From Dyadobacter chenwenxiniae (GTDB lineage: Bacteria; Bacteroidota; Bacteroidia; Cytophagales; Spirosomataceae): a stretch of DNA of 64,000 nt. Location: assembly GCF_022869785.1 (NCBI RefSeq), contig NZ_CP094997.1, positions 2,852,001 through 2,916,000 on the forward strand, written 5' to 3'. Below the pieces are notes generated by a model, which worked only from the letters and a program-made list of their open reading frames with translations, did not search any database and had not been told where the DNA came from. Made by a program: the position numbers and the translations under genes. Positions 14,058 through 23,235 of this stretch are shown piece after piece. The stretch's first letter is position 1; every line of letters begins with the position of its first letter.

Positions 14058-16919
14058 TTAAAAATTGTTATTGCGGCGTACCGAAGCGGTTACACCGCGC
14101 ATGTTATACGTAAAGCTCAGCATAAAATATCTGGATAATGTCGCCACTTTCCTTTCGGTATAAAAGTTCTGGTTGACATTCTGCGTGATCCCGAGATTCT
14201 TCTTGAACACGTCATTGGCAGTAAGCCTGATTTCCCCTTTTTTACTTTTCAAAATGATCTTATAAACCGAGAGATTCAGGATCGGCAATTTCTGATCAAA
14301 GCCGAATTGGTCATTTTTATAAATCCTGTAATTAAAACGAGCATTGAAGTAAATGTCCCTGGGCCCTTTCGCATTCACATCCGCACCATAAGTGGCGTTG
14401 AAGATCTTCTGGTTCTGGGTGGTGTTAACAGAATATTCCGAATTACTGAAACCCCAGTTCGCATTTCCATAAAACGTAAATGCATCGCTGGGCGTCAAAT
14501 CCAGGCGCGTTCCAAAATTATAGCTGTTTGTATTTGTCTCATTTTCAACATCATTGATATAAGTAATGTTGTTGTTATAATTTATGCTGGCATTGAGGTT
14601 CATGGTTGCCTTCGTTTTCTTCAGCGGAAAGCCAAAACCTCCGTAACTGCCGTAGCTGTATCCACCTGAAATATTGATAGGCTTGGTCGTCGTAATCAGG
14701 TTTTCTACATTCACAGTCCGATTATAGACGATCTGATTTACATTATAATTATAAGAAAGACCGATATAAAGGTTGATAAAATTAGCTGGATTGAACATGT
14801 TATAGCCTGCGTACACACCGTGTGTTGCAGATGGGATCAGGTCCGGATTTCCCTCTGTGATGAAAAGCGGGTTACTGTTATCCACGATAGGCTGCAAGTC
14901 GGTAATCGAAGGTTCGCGGACATTTAAACCATATTCTGCGTACAGATAGCGGTTGTTTTTCAGGTCATAATTCAGCGAAACATTGGGTACAAAGGTGAAG
15001 TAGCTTTTGCTTACCCGCATAAAATCGGCAGCTGCCTTATCCGAAGCGAATTTCCCCCTTAACTCAAATTGCACCCCAGCCAGCCCGGCAGCCAGATTCA
15101 GTCCTTTGTTGGAATAGCGAATGCTGGTTCCTACCCTGTTGTAAGTAAAATCATTGGAATAGTAGCGGGTCAGTGATTGGTTCACTTCGCGCTCGGTGCC
15201 GGAAACATCAAACACGTCACGGTCTACTTTATCCTTACGCATGCTATAATTGTAAAACGTCTCCCAGAAAAATTTCTTGGCAAACGGCTCAATGTATGAC
15301 AAGCTTCCTTTCAGGTTACCACGGGTGCTTTCCGTTTCGTTCAGCTGGTTGATAATGCTGTTCCTCGTCGGATCCTGGAAGAAGACATTGTTTGAACTCA
15401 GGTCCTTGCTCTCATCCGCATTATTGATGTTATACCCAACACTTGCTGCAAAATTGCGTCCCTTTTTCTTGAACTTATGCCGATAAATAAGCAGGTTGGC
15501 CATGGCGAACGAATTGTATTCGCTGAAATTCTTTACGGTCGACTGGTTAGTAACTACGCCTTCGTTGCGGAATGACTGCTGGTAACTGTCAAAGTTGTCA
15601 TCGCCCGCATTGATCCGCGAATTACTGATCAGGATAATGGTGTTCAGCGAGTCAATGTTTTTTTCAAACCGGAGGCTCGGGCGGTGATTGCCTGTAAACC
15701 CGATTGTTTTTGAATTAGCAATGGAGCTGTAAGAATCGTTCGTCAGGAAGTTTTCTGTACGTGACTCCACGTCCATGATTGCCTTGGTCTGGTTATAAAA
15801 GTAGCTGGTGCTCAGCTTCGTTTTCTTGTTATCATAATTGTAGTTGGCACCTCCTGCGAAGTTTTTGGTAAAACCTTCCGATGCGCCTCCACCCCAGTTC
15901 GGCTGAATGGTAATGTCGTCGCCTCCGTAATAGCGCCCGCTGCTGAAACCGAAGTCACCGTCATCACCCCAGTTGAACGACTGGCTTCCTTTAAAATCCT
16001 GGTAATCATTCCTTGCGATTCCTGATTGGTTTGTATTATTTCCAAAACCCAGCAATGCAAATTGCTGCTTATCATCGAAGCGGTTATAACTCACTTTTCC
16101 TTCCAAGCGTTTGTCCGTTCCTACGCCTGCAATGGCCTTGCCGAAACCGCCTTTCTTATGGCTGTCTTTCAATTCGAGGTTCACCGTTTTCTCACGTTTC
16201 CCATCATCCACGCCCGTCACTTTGGATTGCTCTGTTTTCCCGTTGAAAACCTGCACTTTATTGATGGCCTCTGCCGGAAGGTTCTTGGTCGCCATCTTCG
16301 GATCATCGCCGAAGAAGCGCTTACCGTCGACCGTTACACGTTTGACCTCTTCTCCCTGTGCTTTGATGTTCCCGTCGGCGTCCACTTGCATACCCGGCAG
16401 CTTTCGAAGCAGGTCTTCTACCGTTGATCCCGGCGGAACTTTAAATGCCCTTGCGTCAAACTCCACCGTATCGCCGCGAATGCTCAATGGCGCCCTGGCC
16501 GTTTTGATCACCACCTCGTAAAGCTCCTTTTGCAGCACTTTCATTTTCATCTTGCCCAAATCCGTCACATCCCCGTCTTTCGGGTTGACCGTTTCCTGAT
16601 ATGGGACGAAGCCTACATAGGAAACTTTGAAAATGTACTGTGCACGTTTCAGGTTTTTCAATTCAAATGCCCCTTCTTTGTTAGTTCTTCCAAAGTTCAC
16701 CAGCGATGAGTCTTTTGGAAGCAGCAACATTACAGTTGCTTCAGGTAATGAGGCGCCTGAGGTGTCGGTAACCACGCCTTTAAGCGTGAAGCGCCCTCCG
16801 GTTTGTGCGTGCACAGCCGTGAAATGAAGACATAAATAGAACAGAAGTAGGATTTTTTTCAAGGCTGGTTTGATGGTTATGTGAGTAGTAGGTTGTAACT
16901 GATAAACTACATTACGCAA
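14058..16919 (-). CDS. Outer-membrane beta-barrel receptor with carboxypeptidase-regulatory domain
   Basis: A 953-residue outer-membrane protein. A signal peptide occupies about residues 18-39 (KKILLLFYLCLHFTAVHAQ). A CarboxypepD_reg beta-sandwich spans about 43-125 (FTLKGVVTDTSGASLPEATV). A plug-like domain covers about 130-225 (EDLLRKLPGMQVDADGNI, KRVTVDGKRFFGDDP). The remainder is a large barrel rich in Asn, Tyr and Phe strands (NYNVNQIVYN, YNNNITYIN). It lacks the SusC signature, so it belongs to the outer-membrane beta-barrel family related to TonB receptors, where TonB dependence is uncertain. The only ATG giving this reading is at 16919, leaving 17 residues ahead of the signal. It is followed by the GLPGLI gene. 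Confidence 0.88.
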   Translation of the reverse strand: MRNVVYQLQPTTHITIKPALKKILLLFYLCLHFTAVHAQTGGRFTLKGVVTDTSGASLPEATVMLLLPKDSSLVNFGRTNKEGAFELKNLKRAQYIFKVSYVGFVPYQETVNPKDGDVTDLGKMKMKVLQKELYEVVIKTARAPLSIRGDTVEFDARAFKVPPGSTVEDLLRKLPGMQVDADGNIKAQGEEVKRVTVDGKRFFGDDPKMATKNLPAEAINKVQVFNGKTEQSKVTGVDDGKREKTVNLELKDSHKKGGFGKAIAGVGTDKRLEGKVSYNRFDDKQQFALLGFGNNTNQSGIARNDYQDFKGSQSFNWGDDGDFGFSSGRYYGGDDITIQPNWGGGASEGFTKNFAGGANYNYDNKKTKLSTSYFYNQTKAIMDVESRTENFLTNDSYSSIANSKTIGFTGNHRPSLRFEKNIDSLNTIILISNSRINAGDDNFDSYQQSFRNEGVVTNQSTVKNFSEYNSFAMANLLIYRHKFKKKGRNFAASVGYNINNADESKDLSSNNVFFQDPTRNSIINQLNETESTRGNLKGSLSYIEPFAKKFFWETFYNYSMRKDKVDRDVFDVSGTEREVNQSLTRYYSNDFTYNRVGTSIRYSNKGLNLAAGLAGVQFELRGKFASDKAAADFMRVSKSYFTFVPNVSLNYDLKNNRYLYAEYGLNVREPSITDLQPIVDNSNPLFITEGNPDLIPSATHGVYAGYNMFNPANFINLYIGLSYNYNVNQIVYNRTVNVENLITTTKPINISGGYSYGSYGGFGFPLKKTKATMNLNASINYNNNITYINDVENETNTNSYNFGTRLDLTPSDAFTFYGNANWGFSNSEYSVNTTQNQKIFNATYGADVNAKGPRDIYFNARFNYRIYKNDQFGFDQKLPILNLSVYKIILKSKKGEIRLTANDVFKKNLGITQNVNQNFYTERKVATLSRYFMLSFTYNMRGVTASVRRNNNF

Positions 16920-17137
16920 TTATATACAAACTGACGCAACTTTACAACTAATAAATTAGTTTAAAACTCATTTTATAAGATGTTAATAATAAATTAACTT
17001 AAATTAAGATTTCGTGTCTCAATATATAAAATCGTTATATATAAGTTACTTAAACTCAAAGAAAAAATTTATTAATTTATTTTGCGGTTACAAAATGCGG
17101 CTACAGGTCACTATGACACCAAATATTTTTTGAACAA

Positions 17138-17650
17138 ATGAAAACAATTGGCCTAATATCAGACACGCACGGTTATCTGGATGAGCGGGTGTTCGACCAT
17201 TTTGCGAACTGCGATGAAATATGGCATGCAGGGGATATCGGATCGATAAAAATCATTGAACAGCTGGAAGCTTTCAAACCCTGCCGGATTGTTTTCGGCA
17301 ACATTGATAACAATGAAATCAGGGCCAGAACAGTGGAAAATATGCATTTTGACGTAGAAGGCTTTCGGGTGTGGATAACACATATAGGCGGCGCGCCGCC
17401 ACGTTACAACCCGATCGTAATGCCGGTACTCAAAACCCAGACGCCGGACATTTTCGTGTGCGGGCATTCACACATCCTGCGCGTGATCCGGGACAAATCG
17501 CTCAACAACATGCTTTACATTAACCCTGGCGCGGCAGGCCGGGAAGGTTTTCATAAATTCCGCACATTGCTGCGGTTCAATATACACGAAGGGCTGATCA
17601 GCCAGATGGAGGCGATTGAACTGGGAAAACGCGGGGCAATTATGAATTAA
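17138..17650 (+). CDS. YfcE/MJ0936-type metallophosphoesterase
   Basis: A 170-residue cytoplasmic calcineurin-like phosphoesterase of the short YfcE/MJ0936 class, a phosphodiesterase with two metals in the active site. Metal-binding motifs are complete: LISDTHG (residues 6-12), HAGDIGS (31-37), FGNIDN (54-59), THIGG and CGHSHI (about 111-116). There is no signal peptide. It stands alone behind a 218-base AT-rich spacer and converges on the M28 peptidase gene with a 4-base overlap of the stop codons. The physiological substrate is unknown. Confidence 0.9.
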   Translation: MKTIGLISDTHGYLDERVFDHFANCDEIWHAGDIGSIKIIEQLEAFKPCRIVFGNIDNNEIRARTVENMHFDVEGFRVWITHIGGAPPRYNPIVMPVLKTQTPDIFVCGHSHILRVIRDKSLNNMLYINPGAAGREGFHKFRTLLRFNIHEGLISQMEAIELGKRGAIMN

Positions 17651-18870
17651 AAAGTGACTGATACTTTTTTTGTTTCGGAGCCCCGCAAAAATTCTGCTTC
17701 CACTTTTTCGCCTTTTTCATGCTTGCCGAGCACTTCCATATAATCGTAGATGGATGTGATTTCTTTCCCGGCAAGCCTGGTAATGATGTCACCAGCCTGG
17801 ATGCCGGCTTTCTCGGCGGGACGGGCTTTGGATACGCCATCAATTTTCAAGCCTTTTCCCGAGTAACTGTAATCGGGCATAACCCCTAATGTGACTTTGA
17901 AATCTGTTGTTTTGTTGCCAGTATGCGGATTTGCGGCTGTTACAAATTGCGGATCAGTGGTTTCTTTTTCCAGGTTTTCGAGCAGGCCTGCAATTATTGT
18001 CAGGATTTTGGCTTCTCCCTCAAAATTAATGCGCTCAATGTCGTCGCTCACTTTATGGTAATCGCTATGGCCGCCTGTAAAAAACTGGACAACGGGAATG
18101 TCTTTCAAATAAAATGAAGTGTGATCGGACGCCCCTACACCCGAAGAATCCACCGTGTATTTCAGATTTTGGGCCTTAGCCAGTCCAGGAATCAGTTTGC
18201 CCCAGACCCGACTTGTTCCCCAGCCCGAAACGATGATTCCTTTTTCATCGCTTAACCTGCCTATCATGTCCATGTTGACCATGCACGAAACGGATGCTAG
18301 CGGAATTGTAGGATTTTCGGTAAAGTGTTTCGAACCCAGCAAACCGAGCTCCTCCCCTGAAAATGCGAGGAAGAGATAATTGTGTTTTTCAGTGATATTG
18401 TTTTTCGCGAAGTGTCTGGCCAGTTCCAAAAGCCCGGTTGTCCCGGAAGCATTGTCATCCGCACCATTGTGGATTTTGTTGCGGCTATCCGGTGAAAGCG
18501 AGCTTCCCTGGAAGCCTTTTCCCAAATGGTCATAATGCGCACCGATCACGATCGTTTTTTTCGCACCATTATCCAGAAAGCCGGCAACATTTCTTCCGGT
18601 AACCTGGTGCAGATTGCCTTCAATGGAATATTTTACTTGAAATGGTTGAAAAAATCCTGCGTCGCTTCCGGCCGGTTTCAAACCCAGTTCACCAAAAATA
18701 TCGGCAATGTAATTGGCCGACCTGATCTCTCCCAGGCTCCCGGTTCCCCGTCCTTCCATTTCATCGGAAGCCAGAAATTCAATGTGTTTACGAATGTTCG
18801 TCGCTTGGAATTTCTGCGCATAAGACGACACAGAAGCACAGGCAAGCATGAACAAGAGGAAATATTTCAT
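17647..18870 (-). CDS. M28-family zinc aminopeptidase with PDZ domain
   Basis: An exported metallopeptidase of 407 residues, cut by a Sec signal (MKYFLLFMLACASVSSYAQ). The M28 domain runs from about 20 to 310 with the dinuclear zinc ligands: GAHYDHLGKG (His and Asp neighbourhood), GADDNASGT, FSGEELGLLGS (catalytic Glu pair), NMDMIGR and FFTGGHSDYHKVSDD. A C-terminal PDZ domain (about 325-405) contains KAGIQAGDIITRLAGKEI and probably positions substrates or partners. Probable role is periplasmic removal of N-terminal residues from peptides. It lies 25 bases downstream of the MerR-type gene on the same strand, so the two probably share a transcript. Confidence 0.92.
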   Translation of the reverse strand: MKYFLLFMLACASVSSYAQKFQATNIRKHIEFLASDEMEGRGTGSLGEIRSANYIADIFGELGLKPAGSDAGFFQPFQVKYSIEGNLHQVTGRNVAGFLDNGAKKTIVIGAHYDHLGKGFQGSSLSPDSRNKIHNGADDNASGTTGLLELARHFAKNNITEKHNYLFLAFSGEELGLLGSKHFTENPTIPLASVSCMVNMDMIGRLSDEKGIIVSGWGTSRVWGKLIPGLAKAQNLKYTVDSSGVGASDHTSFYLKDIPVVQFFTGGHSDYHKVSDDIERINFEGEAKILTIIAGLLENLEKETTDPQFVTAANPHTGNKTTDFKVTLGVMPDYSYSGKGLKIDGVSKARPAEKAGIQAGDIITRLAGKEITSIYDYMEVLGKHEKGEKVEAEFLRGSETKKVSVTF

Positions 18871-18895
18871 GGAAAAGCAGGGTTAAGGAAATAAA

Positions 18896-19207
18896 TTACA
18901 GTGTTTCCTGCAACTCTACCAGGAACTTGCGGACACGCATCAAACGCTGGATCAAGAGCTGAGACTCTTCTTTCCTGCGCATCTGTTCGCGAGCGCCCTT
19001 AATTGTACGACCCTGTTTATCACGCTGGTGCATGATCTTCCGGATGATCTCAATGTCACGTTCGGTATATCGCCTTCTGTTCCGGGCATCCCGCTTGGGA
19101 TTCAGCTGAGGGAATTTTTTCTCCCAGAAACGAAGCGCAGAAGGTTCGCAACCGACCATTTCGGCTACTTCGTTGGTGTCGTAATATAGTTTGGTGTTTG
19201 CTTGCAT
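18896..19207 (-). CDS. MerR-family transcriptional regulator
   Basis: A 103-residue DNA-binding protein with a winged-helix MerR domain at its N-terminus: LYYDTNEVAEMVGCEPSALRFWEKKF, then RRRYTERDIEIIRKIM. A short dimerising helix follows and there is no effector-binding domain, so the signal it senses is not visible. The start at 19207 (MQANTKL) fits the family. The longer frame to 19231 is excluded by the -7 box at 19229-19236, which would lie inside it. It is upstream of the M28 peptidase and may control that operon and itself. Confidence 0.88.
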   Translation of the reverse strand: MQANTKLYYDTNEVAEMVGCEPSALRFWEKKFPQLNPKRDARNRRRYTERDIEIIRKIMHQRDKQGRTIKGAREQMRRKEESQLLIQRLMRVRKFLVELQETL

Positions 19208-19228
19208 GACTTTCGGCGGTGATCTGTA

Positions 19229-19236
19229 CAAATATA
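19229..19236 (-). promoter_or_regulatory. Candidate -7 box of the MerR gene
   Basis: TATATTTG on the minus strand fits TAnnTTTG, 22 bases before the ATG at 19207. It decides the start of the MerR gene against the longer frame. Confidence 0.55.
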
Positions 19237-19249
19237 CTCATGACCACAA

Positions 19250-19678
19250 TTAAAGTCTGTTTTCTGCCAGATTTTTGATTTTTTCAAGAGCCGTCTGCGC
19301 AAACTCAAGAGACGAGTTATAATAAGTCTGACCGTCTTCCAAAACGCCAAAGTCGCCGATTTCTATTTCCAGCAAAACGCCCTCCCCTGCATCTGAAAGC
19401 CTGTAAGTGTAGGCAATGTCGCATGCGGCTGGTGGAAGTTCCCATTTATCAACATATAACGAGAGTTTCAAAAGTTCATTCGGTTCGCTTTCCGTAACGG
19501 TAAGCCTGGTTATGCCTGTCCATTCAATGACGCGGCCTGGTTCCAGATAATAATCGTCGAATCCGGACGGAAGGTCGTCCCACTGCCGGATATATTTCGG
19601 GGCCACCAATACTTCCCAGACTTTGCTCAGCGGGGCTTCAATTTGTATCTGATCTTTTACTGTCAATATTTGATCCAT
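19250..19678 (-). CDS. SRPBCC-domain protein (START/Bet v 1-like, AHSA1 type)
   Basis: A 142-residue soluble protein consisting of one SRPBCC domain, a helix-grip fold with a deep hydrophobic pocket. Typical features are VKDQIQIEAPLSKVWEVLVAPKYIRQWD at the N-terminus, GRVIEWTGI in the middle, and a long C-terminal helix (YYNSSLEFAQTALEKIKNLAENRL). Such proteins bind lipids or small hydrophobic molecules, or act as co-chaperone-like factors; the ligand here cannot be told. It ends 13 bases upstream of the MerR -7 box, so it is probably a separate unit. Confidence 0.8.
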   Translation of the reverse strand: MDQILTVKDQIQIEAPLSKVWEVLVAPKYIRQWDDLPSGFDDYYLEPGRVIEWTGITRLTVTESEPNELLKLSLYVDKWELPPAACDIAYTYRLSDAGEGVLLEIEIGDFGVLEDGQTYYNSSLEFAQTALEKIKNLAENRL

Positions 19679-19858
19679 TGTTCTGAGATTTACTTTTTGC
19701 CATATACGTTTACAGTTGGCAACTAAAATTGTGCCGCTATCCGATGAAACCTACATTTGACCGGAAATTCACAGGTGGACCCTGACAAATTACAACATGA
19801 AGCAAACTTTAACTTACTTTACGCCCGGATCCCAAACCGCCAATTTTTATTTAACAGA

Positions 19859-20986
19859 ATGAATCAGGAGATAAAGACGGTAAGCAATCCTTTTGAGTCC
19901 AAAATCAATAGTATACAGGTTCTGAGAGCTGCTGCGGCACTTACTGTCACCATTTACCACCTCAAAGACGTTATCGGAAAGGACGAGCCCTTTAAGCAGG
20001 AACTCGATTATTTTTTCAATTCAGGGCCATCAGGTGTTGCCTTGTTTTTTGTGATCAGTGGATTTATTATGGTTTACATTACCAAACATGCCACATTTTC
20101 ACTTCTCTCGGTCTACAAGTTTATGGCGCGGAGATTTATCAGGATCTGGCCTGCTTATGCGGTAATTACCCTCGTATATTTTTTGTTCCAGAGCAGGATC
20201 GGGTTGCAACCCGGCGCCTTTAAAAGCTTGATACTAAGCCTTCTGTTTATTCCCGTCACCCACACTGATCCGCCTTTTTACGGTTATGCATTTCTGCCGG
20301 TTGGCTGGACGCTGAATTATGAGATCTACTTTTACGGCCTGGTGGCAATATCAATGTTTTTTAACCGGTTCCGATGGTACGTTTTCTTCGTGATCATTTT
20401 CATTACGCTCGTCATCCTTCCTGGCACATTGGGCTACATCACATTGGAAACGCAGCGCACAGCGGACCATGGAAATGGCTATCTGAACATGATCATGAAT
20501 CCAATTATATGGAACTTCGTATACGGCGTCATCATCGGCCTGATTTACACAAACGAGAAACTCTTCCCCATTTTTGCAACCCTTTTTTCAAGAGTGTGGC
20601 TTGTGTTTATGTTCATCTCCCTTGCATTATGGCAATACTGGTCGGGATTTTTTGGCGGATTGGGGCCCTCGCAGTGGGGATTGGGTTCAGGCTTAATGTT
20701 CACCGCATTTATTTTTTACAATGCGCGACGCCCTATACGTTTCCCCGATTGGTTGGTAAAAGTCGGCGATATGTCGTTTTCAGTTTACCTGGTACACGTA
20801 CCCGTTGTGGTAATTTTGGGTAACTTTTTCAAAAGACTGGGTTACCCGGTTTATAGCACGGGCACCTCCATGTTCTTCTTGTCACTTTTTATGACAATGG
20901 TCGTTTCTTACCTGTCCTACCAATTTCTTGAACTGAGATTATCCGGTTACCTGAAACCGTTGCTGCCTTTCATGAGAAGGCGATAG
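19859..20986 (+). CDS. Acyltransferase 3 family membrane protein (OafA/YrhL-like)
   Basis: A 375-residue integral membrane acyltransferase that O-acylates surface sugars or other extracytoplasmic acceptors. The signature is at the start: SKINSIQVLRAAAALTVTIYHL with the catalytic His, then a Ser/Gly-rich FFNSGPSGVALFFVISGFIM and RRFIRIWPAY. About ten hydrophobic helices follow. The ATG at 19859 is preferred because the longer frame begins at a TTG 102 bases upstream with no matching domain. The target (O-antigen, exopolysaccharide or peptidoglycan) is unknown and no polysaccharide genes surround it. It converges with the hydrolase gene at 20992. Confidence 0.88.
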   Translation: MNQEIKTVSNPFESKINSIQVLRAAAALTVTIYHLKDVIGKDEPFKQELDYFFNSGPSGVALFFVISGFIMVYITKHATFSLLSVYKFMARRFIRIWPAYAVITLVYFLFQSRIGLQPGAFKSLILSLLFIPVTHTDPPFYGYAFLPVGWTLNYEIYFYGLVAISMFFNRFRWYVFFVIIFITLVILPGTLGYITLETQRTADHGNGYLNMIMNPIIWNFVYGVIIGLIYTNEKLFPIFATLFSRVWLVFMFISLALWQYWSGFFGGLGPSQWGLGSGLMFTAFIFYNARRPIRFPDWLVKVGDMSFSVYLVHVPVVVILGNFFKRLGYPVYSTGTSMFFLSLFMTMVVSYLSYQFLELRLSGYLKPLLPFMRRR

Positions 20987-20991
20987 GCACA

Positions 20992-22152
20992 TTAAGGAAT
21001 TTTGACATCTTGCAATGTCTTGAAGTTTTCAATGGTGGTTTGGCGCAGATCACCAGACCAGAACCGCTTCATAAACTGCGCATAGCGGTTTGCCACATGT
21101 TCTTCTGTGTAGGAAAGGATGTGCCCCTTCTCCGGCTGGTAGTTTAGTTCATAAGGCATTTTTAATGTTTTCAGCCGGTCCGAAGTGGGTTTGGCGCCCT
21201 GCATCCAGAAATAATTTCCGCATGAAAACAAATTCCCCTGGGTGTACGGCAGCACCGTGTCACCTGTCCTCTGGAAAAATACGGTCGGCTTAGCATTGGA
21301 CTTTTTAACGAACCCGGTCCTGAAGATGGAATAGCCGAGGTATGTCAGCAAAGCGCGTACGCGAAACTCTGTGCCCGTTTTTACCGGGTCCAGCGGTCCC
21401 AGTGTTTTGACAATTCCTGGTTGCAATGCCTCGAAATCCGCTTCATCCATGTAAACCAGCGCCGAAACAATAATCGAACCCGCGCTACTTCCGGCGAGCA
21501 TCATTTGACCCGGGTCAATGCCAAATTCGTGAGACTTATCTGCAAAGTAATGTAATGCTGTGTAAGTGTCCTGAACGCCCCTGTAAATGGCCTGGATCAC
21601 TTCCAGGTTATTCCCGCCGCAAGTGTTGCCTTCCGATCCGCCGTTGAAACCGAGCCTGTAATTGATGGCAGCGGCGGCGTATCCCTTTCTTGCCATCCAT
21701 TTGGCCTTACCCATTTCATTGGCCAGATCGCCAAAAAGAAACGCCCCTTCATGCACCATCAGAACGAATGGCCGAAATTCCAATGTATCAGCCTGTTTAG
21801 CAAGAAAAGAGTAATTGAGGGTAACCGAACGGCCAATGTAGTCGCGCGCCTGCTTATAAGTGCCCGTACGAATGCCCAGCTGCGCTTCACTGTAAATGTT
21901 GGTAGCGCCAAAACCCTTGGACAAAGCGAGAAACTGATTGCTATTCCTGGGCTTTAATGTATCAATGATGATCGTGTCGGGATCTGAATTTCCCGTTGTG
22001 TCAATGCCGGTTGTATCAGTGGGCTCGCCTCCATTACCGGGTTCTTCGATGGGCTTTTTGGGAGGTGGAGGAGGAATCGTGCCCTCCCCGCACGATGCGA
22101 ACAGTCCGGCTATACTAAAAAAAAGAATTTGAAAACAGACTGCTCGCCACAT
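20992..22152 (-). CDS. Alpha/beta-hydrolase (carboxylesterase-like) lipoprotein
   Basis: A 386-residue secreted esterase-like protein. The N-terminus MWRAVCFQILFFSIAGLFASC is a lipoprotein signal (Cys 21). A Pro-rich (PPPPPKKP) and Asp/Thr-rich spacer follows up to about residue 70. The alpha/beta-hydrolase domain has the oxyanion segment VLMVHEGAF (usually HGGAF), the nucleophile elbow AGSSAGS around residue 215, and a C-terminal GHILSYTEE that may supply the catalytic His. This resembles the BD-FAE / polysaccharide esterase class. Substrate unknown. It is convergent with the acyltransferase, with 5 bases between stops, which raises the idea of opposing acylation and deacylation, though that is only an inference. 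Confidence 0.8.
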   Translation of the reverse strand: MWRAVCFQILFFSIAGLFASCGEGTIPPPPPKKPIEEPGNGGEPTDTTGIDTTGNSDPDTIIIDTLKPRNSNQFLALSKGFGATNIYSEAQLGIRTGTYKQARDYIGRSVTLNYSFLAKQADTLEFRPFVLMVHEGAFLFGDLANEMGKAKWMARKGYAAAAINYRLGFNGGSEGNTCGGNNLEVIQAIYRGVQDTYTALHYFADKSHEFGIDPGQMMLAGSSAGSIIVSALVYMDEADFEALQPGIVKTLGPLDPVKTGTEFRVRALLTYLGYSIFRTGFVKKSNAKPTVFFQRTGDTVLPYTQGNLFSCGNYFWMQGAKPTSDRLKTLKMPYELNYQPEKGHILSYTEEHVANRYAQFMKRFWSGDLRQTTIENFKTLQDVKIP

Positions 22153-22190
22153 TATCCGGAATTAATTATACTGGGTTCACCGGAAGGTGA

Positions 22191-22208
22191 GAGTCCCGGC
22201 TGGGACTC
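22191..22208. other. Small GC-rich hairpin
   Basis: Seven-base arms (22191-22197 and 22202-22208) around a 4-base loop, set in a GC-rich patch between two minus-strand genes. No T-run follows on either strand, so it is not a clear terminator. It could be an RNA-stabilising or processing element. Confidence 0.35.
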
Positions 22209-22221
22209 CCGGACCCGGGTG

Positions 22222-22434
22222 TTAATTGTTAATATTCTTCAAAAGCTGGCCCGCATTGTTATCAGTCGCCAACTCGCTCTGATGGTAAAAATACCCTTCT
22301 GTTTTATTATTCTCGGCAATCTCATCCTGTTTTTTTTCCAAACCAAAGTTTCTTTCCATTTGACGGAAAAATTTGTTGAAGAAAACATATAAGACTACGC
22401 CTGAAATTGCTCCTACTGCCAATATCTTTTTCAT
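22222..22434 (-). CDS. Small membrane-anchored protein (70 aa)
   Basis: A 70-codon frame starting MKKILAVGAISGVVLYVFF, giving one N-terminal membrane helix (residues 3-20) and a charged cytoplasmic or periplasmic tail with KKQDEIAENNKTEG. The frame continues upstream to 22503 without gene-like character, so the ATG at 22434 is used. Size and layout resemble YtxH-like or other small envelope proteins, but no family can be named. It precedes the hydrolase gene by 69 bases. Confidence 0.5.
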   Translation of the reverse strand: MKKILAVGAISGVVLYVFFNKFFRQMERNFGLEKKQDEIAENNKTEGYFYHQSELATDNNAGQLLKNINN

Positions 22435-22588
22435 GATTGAATCGGTTTGATGAATTATTGTACACATTATCCAAGTATGCAAGCAAAAAGGATACCAATG
22501 CAATTGTAGGCCTGGCTTTTATTGCAGTTTTCGGCGTTGGTACAATTTTTACATATCAGTCTCAAACACTCACTAAATACATCAAGAC

Positions 22589-22753
22589 ATGGACGCAATC
22601 ATATTTTTGAAGGCAATCGGCAATTTACTTTTTGCCTTAATTCTTTTCCTGGCTATCTTCATCACAGCAGGCTTCTCCATCATAATGAACCTGTTAAAAG
22701 AATTTAGCATAGCCCAACTGAACAAAAGGTCATTTATTTTCAAAAGGAAATGA
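22589..22753 (+). CDS. Small single-span membrane protein (54 aa)
   Basis: A 54-codon frame on the plus strand between two minus-strand genes. A long hydrophobic segment (residues 9-36) is followed by a basic C-terminal tail (NKRSFIFKRK), which predicts the tail on the cytoplasmic side. It converges on the response regulator gene, leaving 14 bases. No family recognised and no promoter box seen, so it may be spurious. The composition is nevertheless that of a real membrane peptide. Confidence 0.4.
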   Translation: MDAIIFLKAIGNLLFALILFLAIFITAGFSIIMNLLKEFSIAQLNKRSFIFKRK

Positions 22754-22767
22754 ATGTTTAAAACTTG

Positions 22768-23235
22768 CTAGGAAAGCAGGTTTTGCCTGAGCAGGAATTC
22801 CAGCTGCCCATTTACTTCAATCAGCTTTTCGATAAGCTCCTTATTTTTCTCGCGCAAATAAAATATCTCATGGGCATTTTTAATGATGATCCGCAATTGC
22901 GCTTCATCCCAGGGCTTGTTGAGATAATAGTAAATGTGCCCCTTATTCACCGCATCAATCACGGCTGAAACGTCTGTATAACCCGTGAGCAGGATACGCA
23001 CAGGTTCCGCGTAGTCTTTTAAAACTTCGATCAAAAAGTCAACGCCTGTCATTTCGGGCATGCGCTGATCGGTGATGATCACATGAACTACATTATGTTT
23101 CAGCAATTCAAGGCCTTCCCGCCCCGAGGTGGCGATCAGTATATTAAAATCCCTTCTAAAGGCTGCCTTAAATGAGTTGAGGTTGTTAATTTCATCATCC
23201 ACATAAAGGACACTTATTTTTTCTTTGGTTTCCAT
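22768..23235 (-). CDS. Response regulator, receiver domain with coiled-coil tail
   Basis: A 155-residue protein with a CheY-like receiver at residues 7-125 (acidic pair D13-D14, phospho-acceptor D56 in ITDQRMPEMTG, T85 in LLTGYTD, K107 in LNKPWD) and a short C-terminal coiled coil. There is no output domain, so it signals by protein contact. The receiver is of the DQRMP/GYTD/NKPWD type seen in RpfG-like regulators. It closely resembles the receiver of the hybrid kinase at 28759-29850 (DQRMPIMTG, GHTD, DKPWD). It is transcribed divergently from the ThiF-fusion operon across a 385-base spacer and probably belongs to the same signalling locus. Confidence 0.9.
   Translation of the reverse strand: METKEKISVLYVDDEINNLNSFKAAFRRDFNILIATSGREGLELLKHNVVHVIITDQRMPEMTGVDFLIEVLKDYAEPVRILLTGYTDVSAVIDAVNKGHIYYYLNKPWDEAQLRIIIKNAHEIFYLREKNKELIEKLIEVNGQLEFLLRQNLLS

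Noticed and set aside
22191..22208. Terminator for the 70-aa gene
   Set aside because: The hairpin has no following T-run on either strand.
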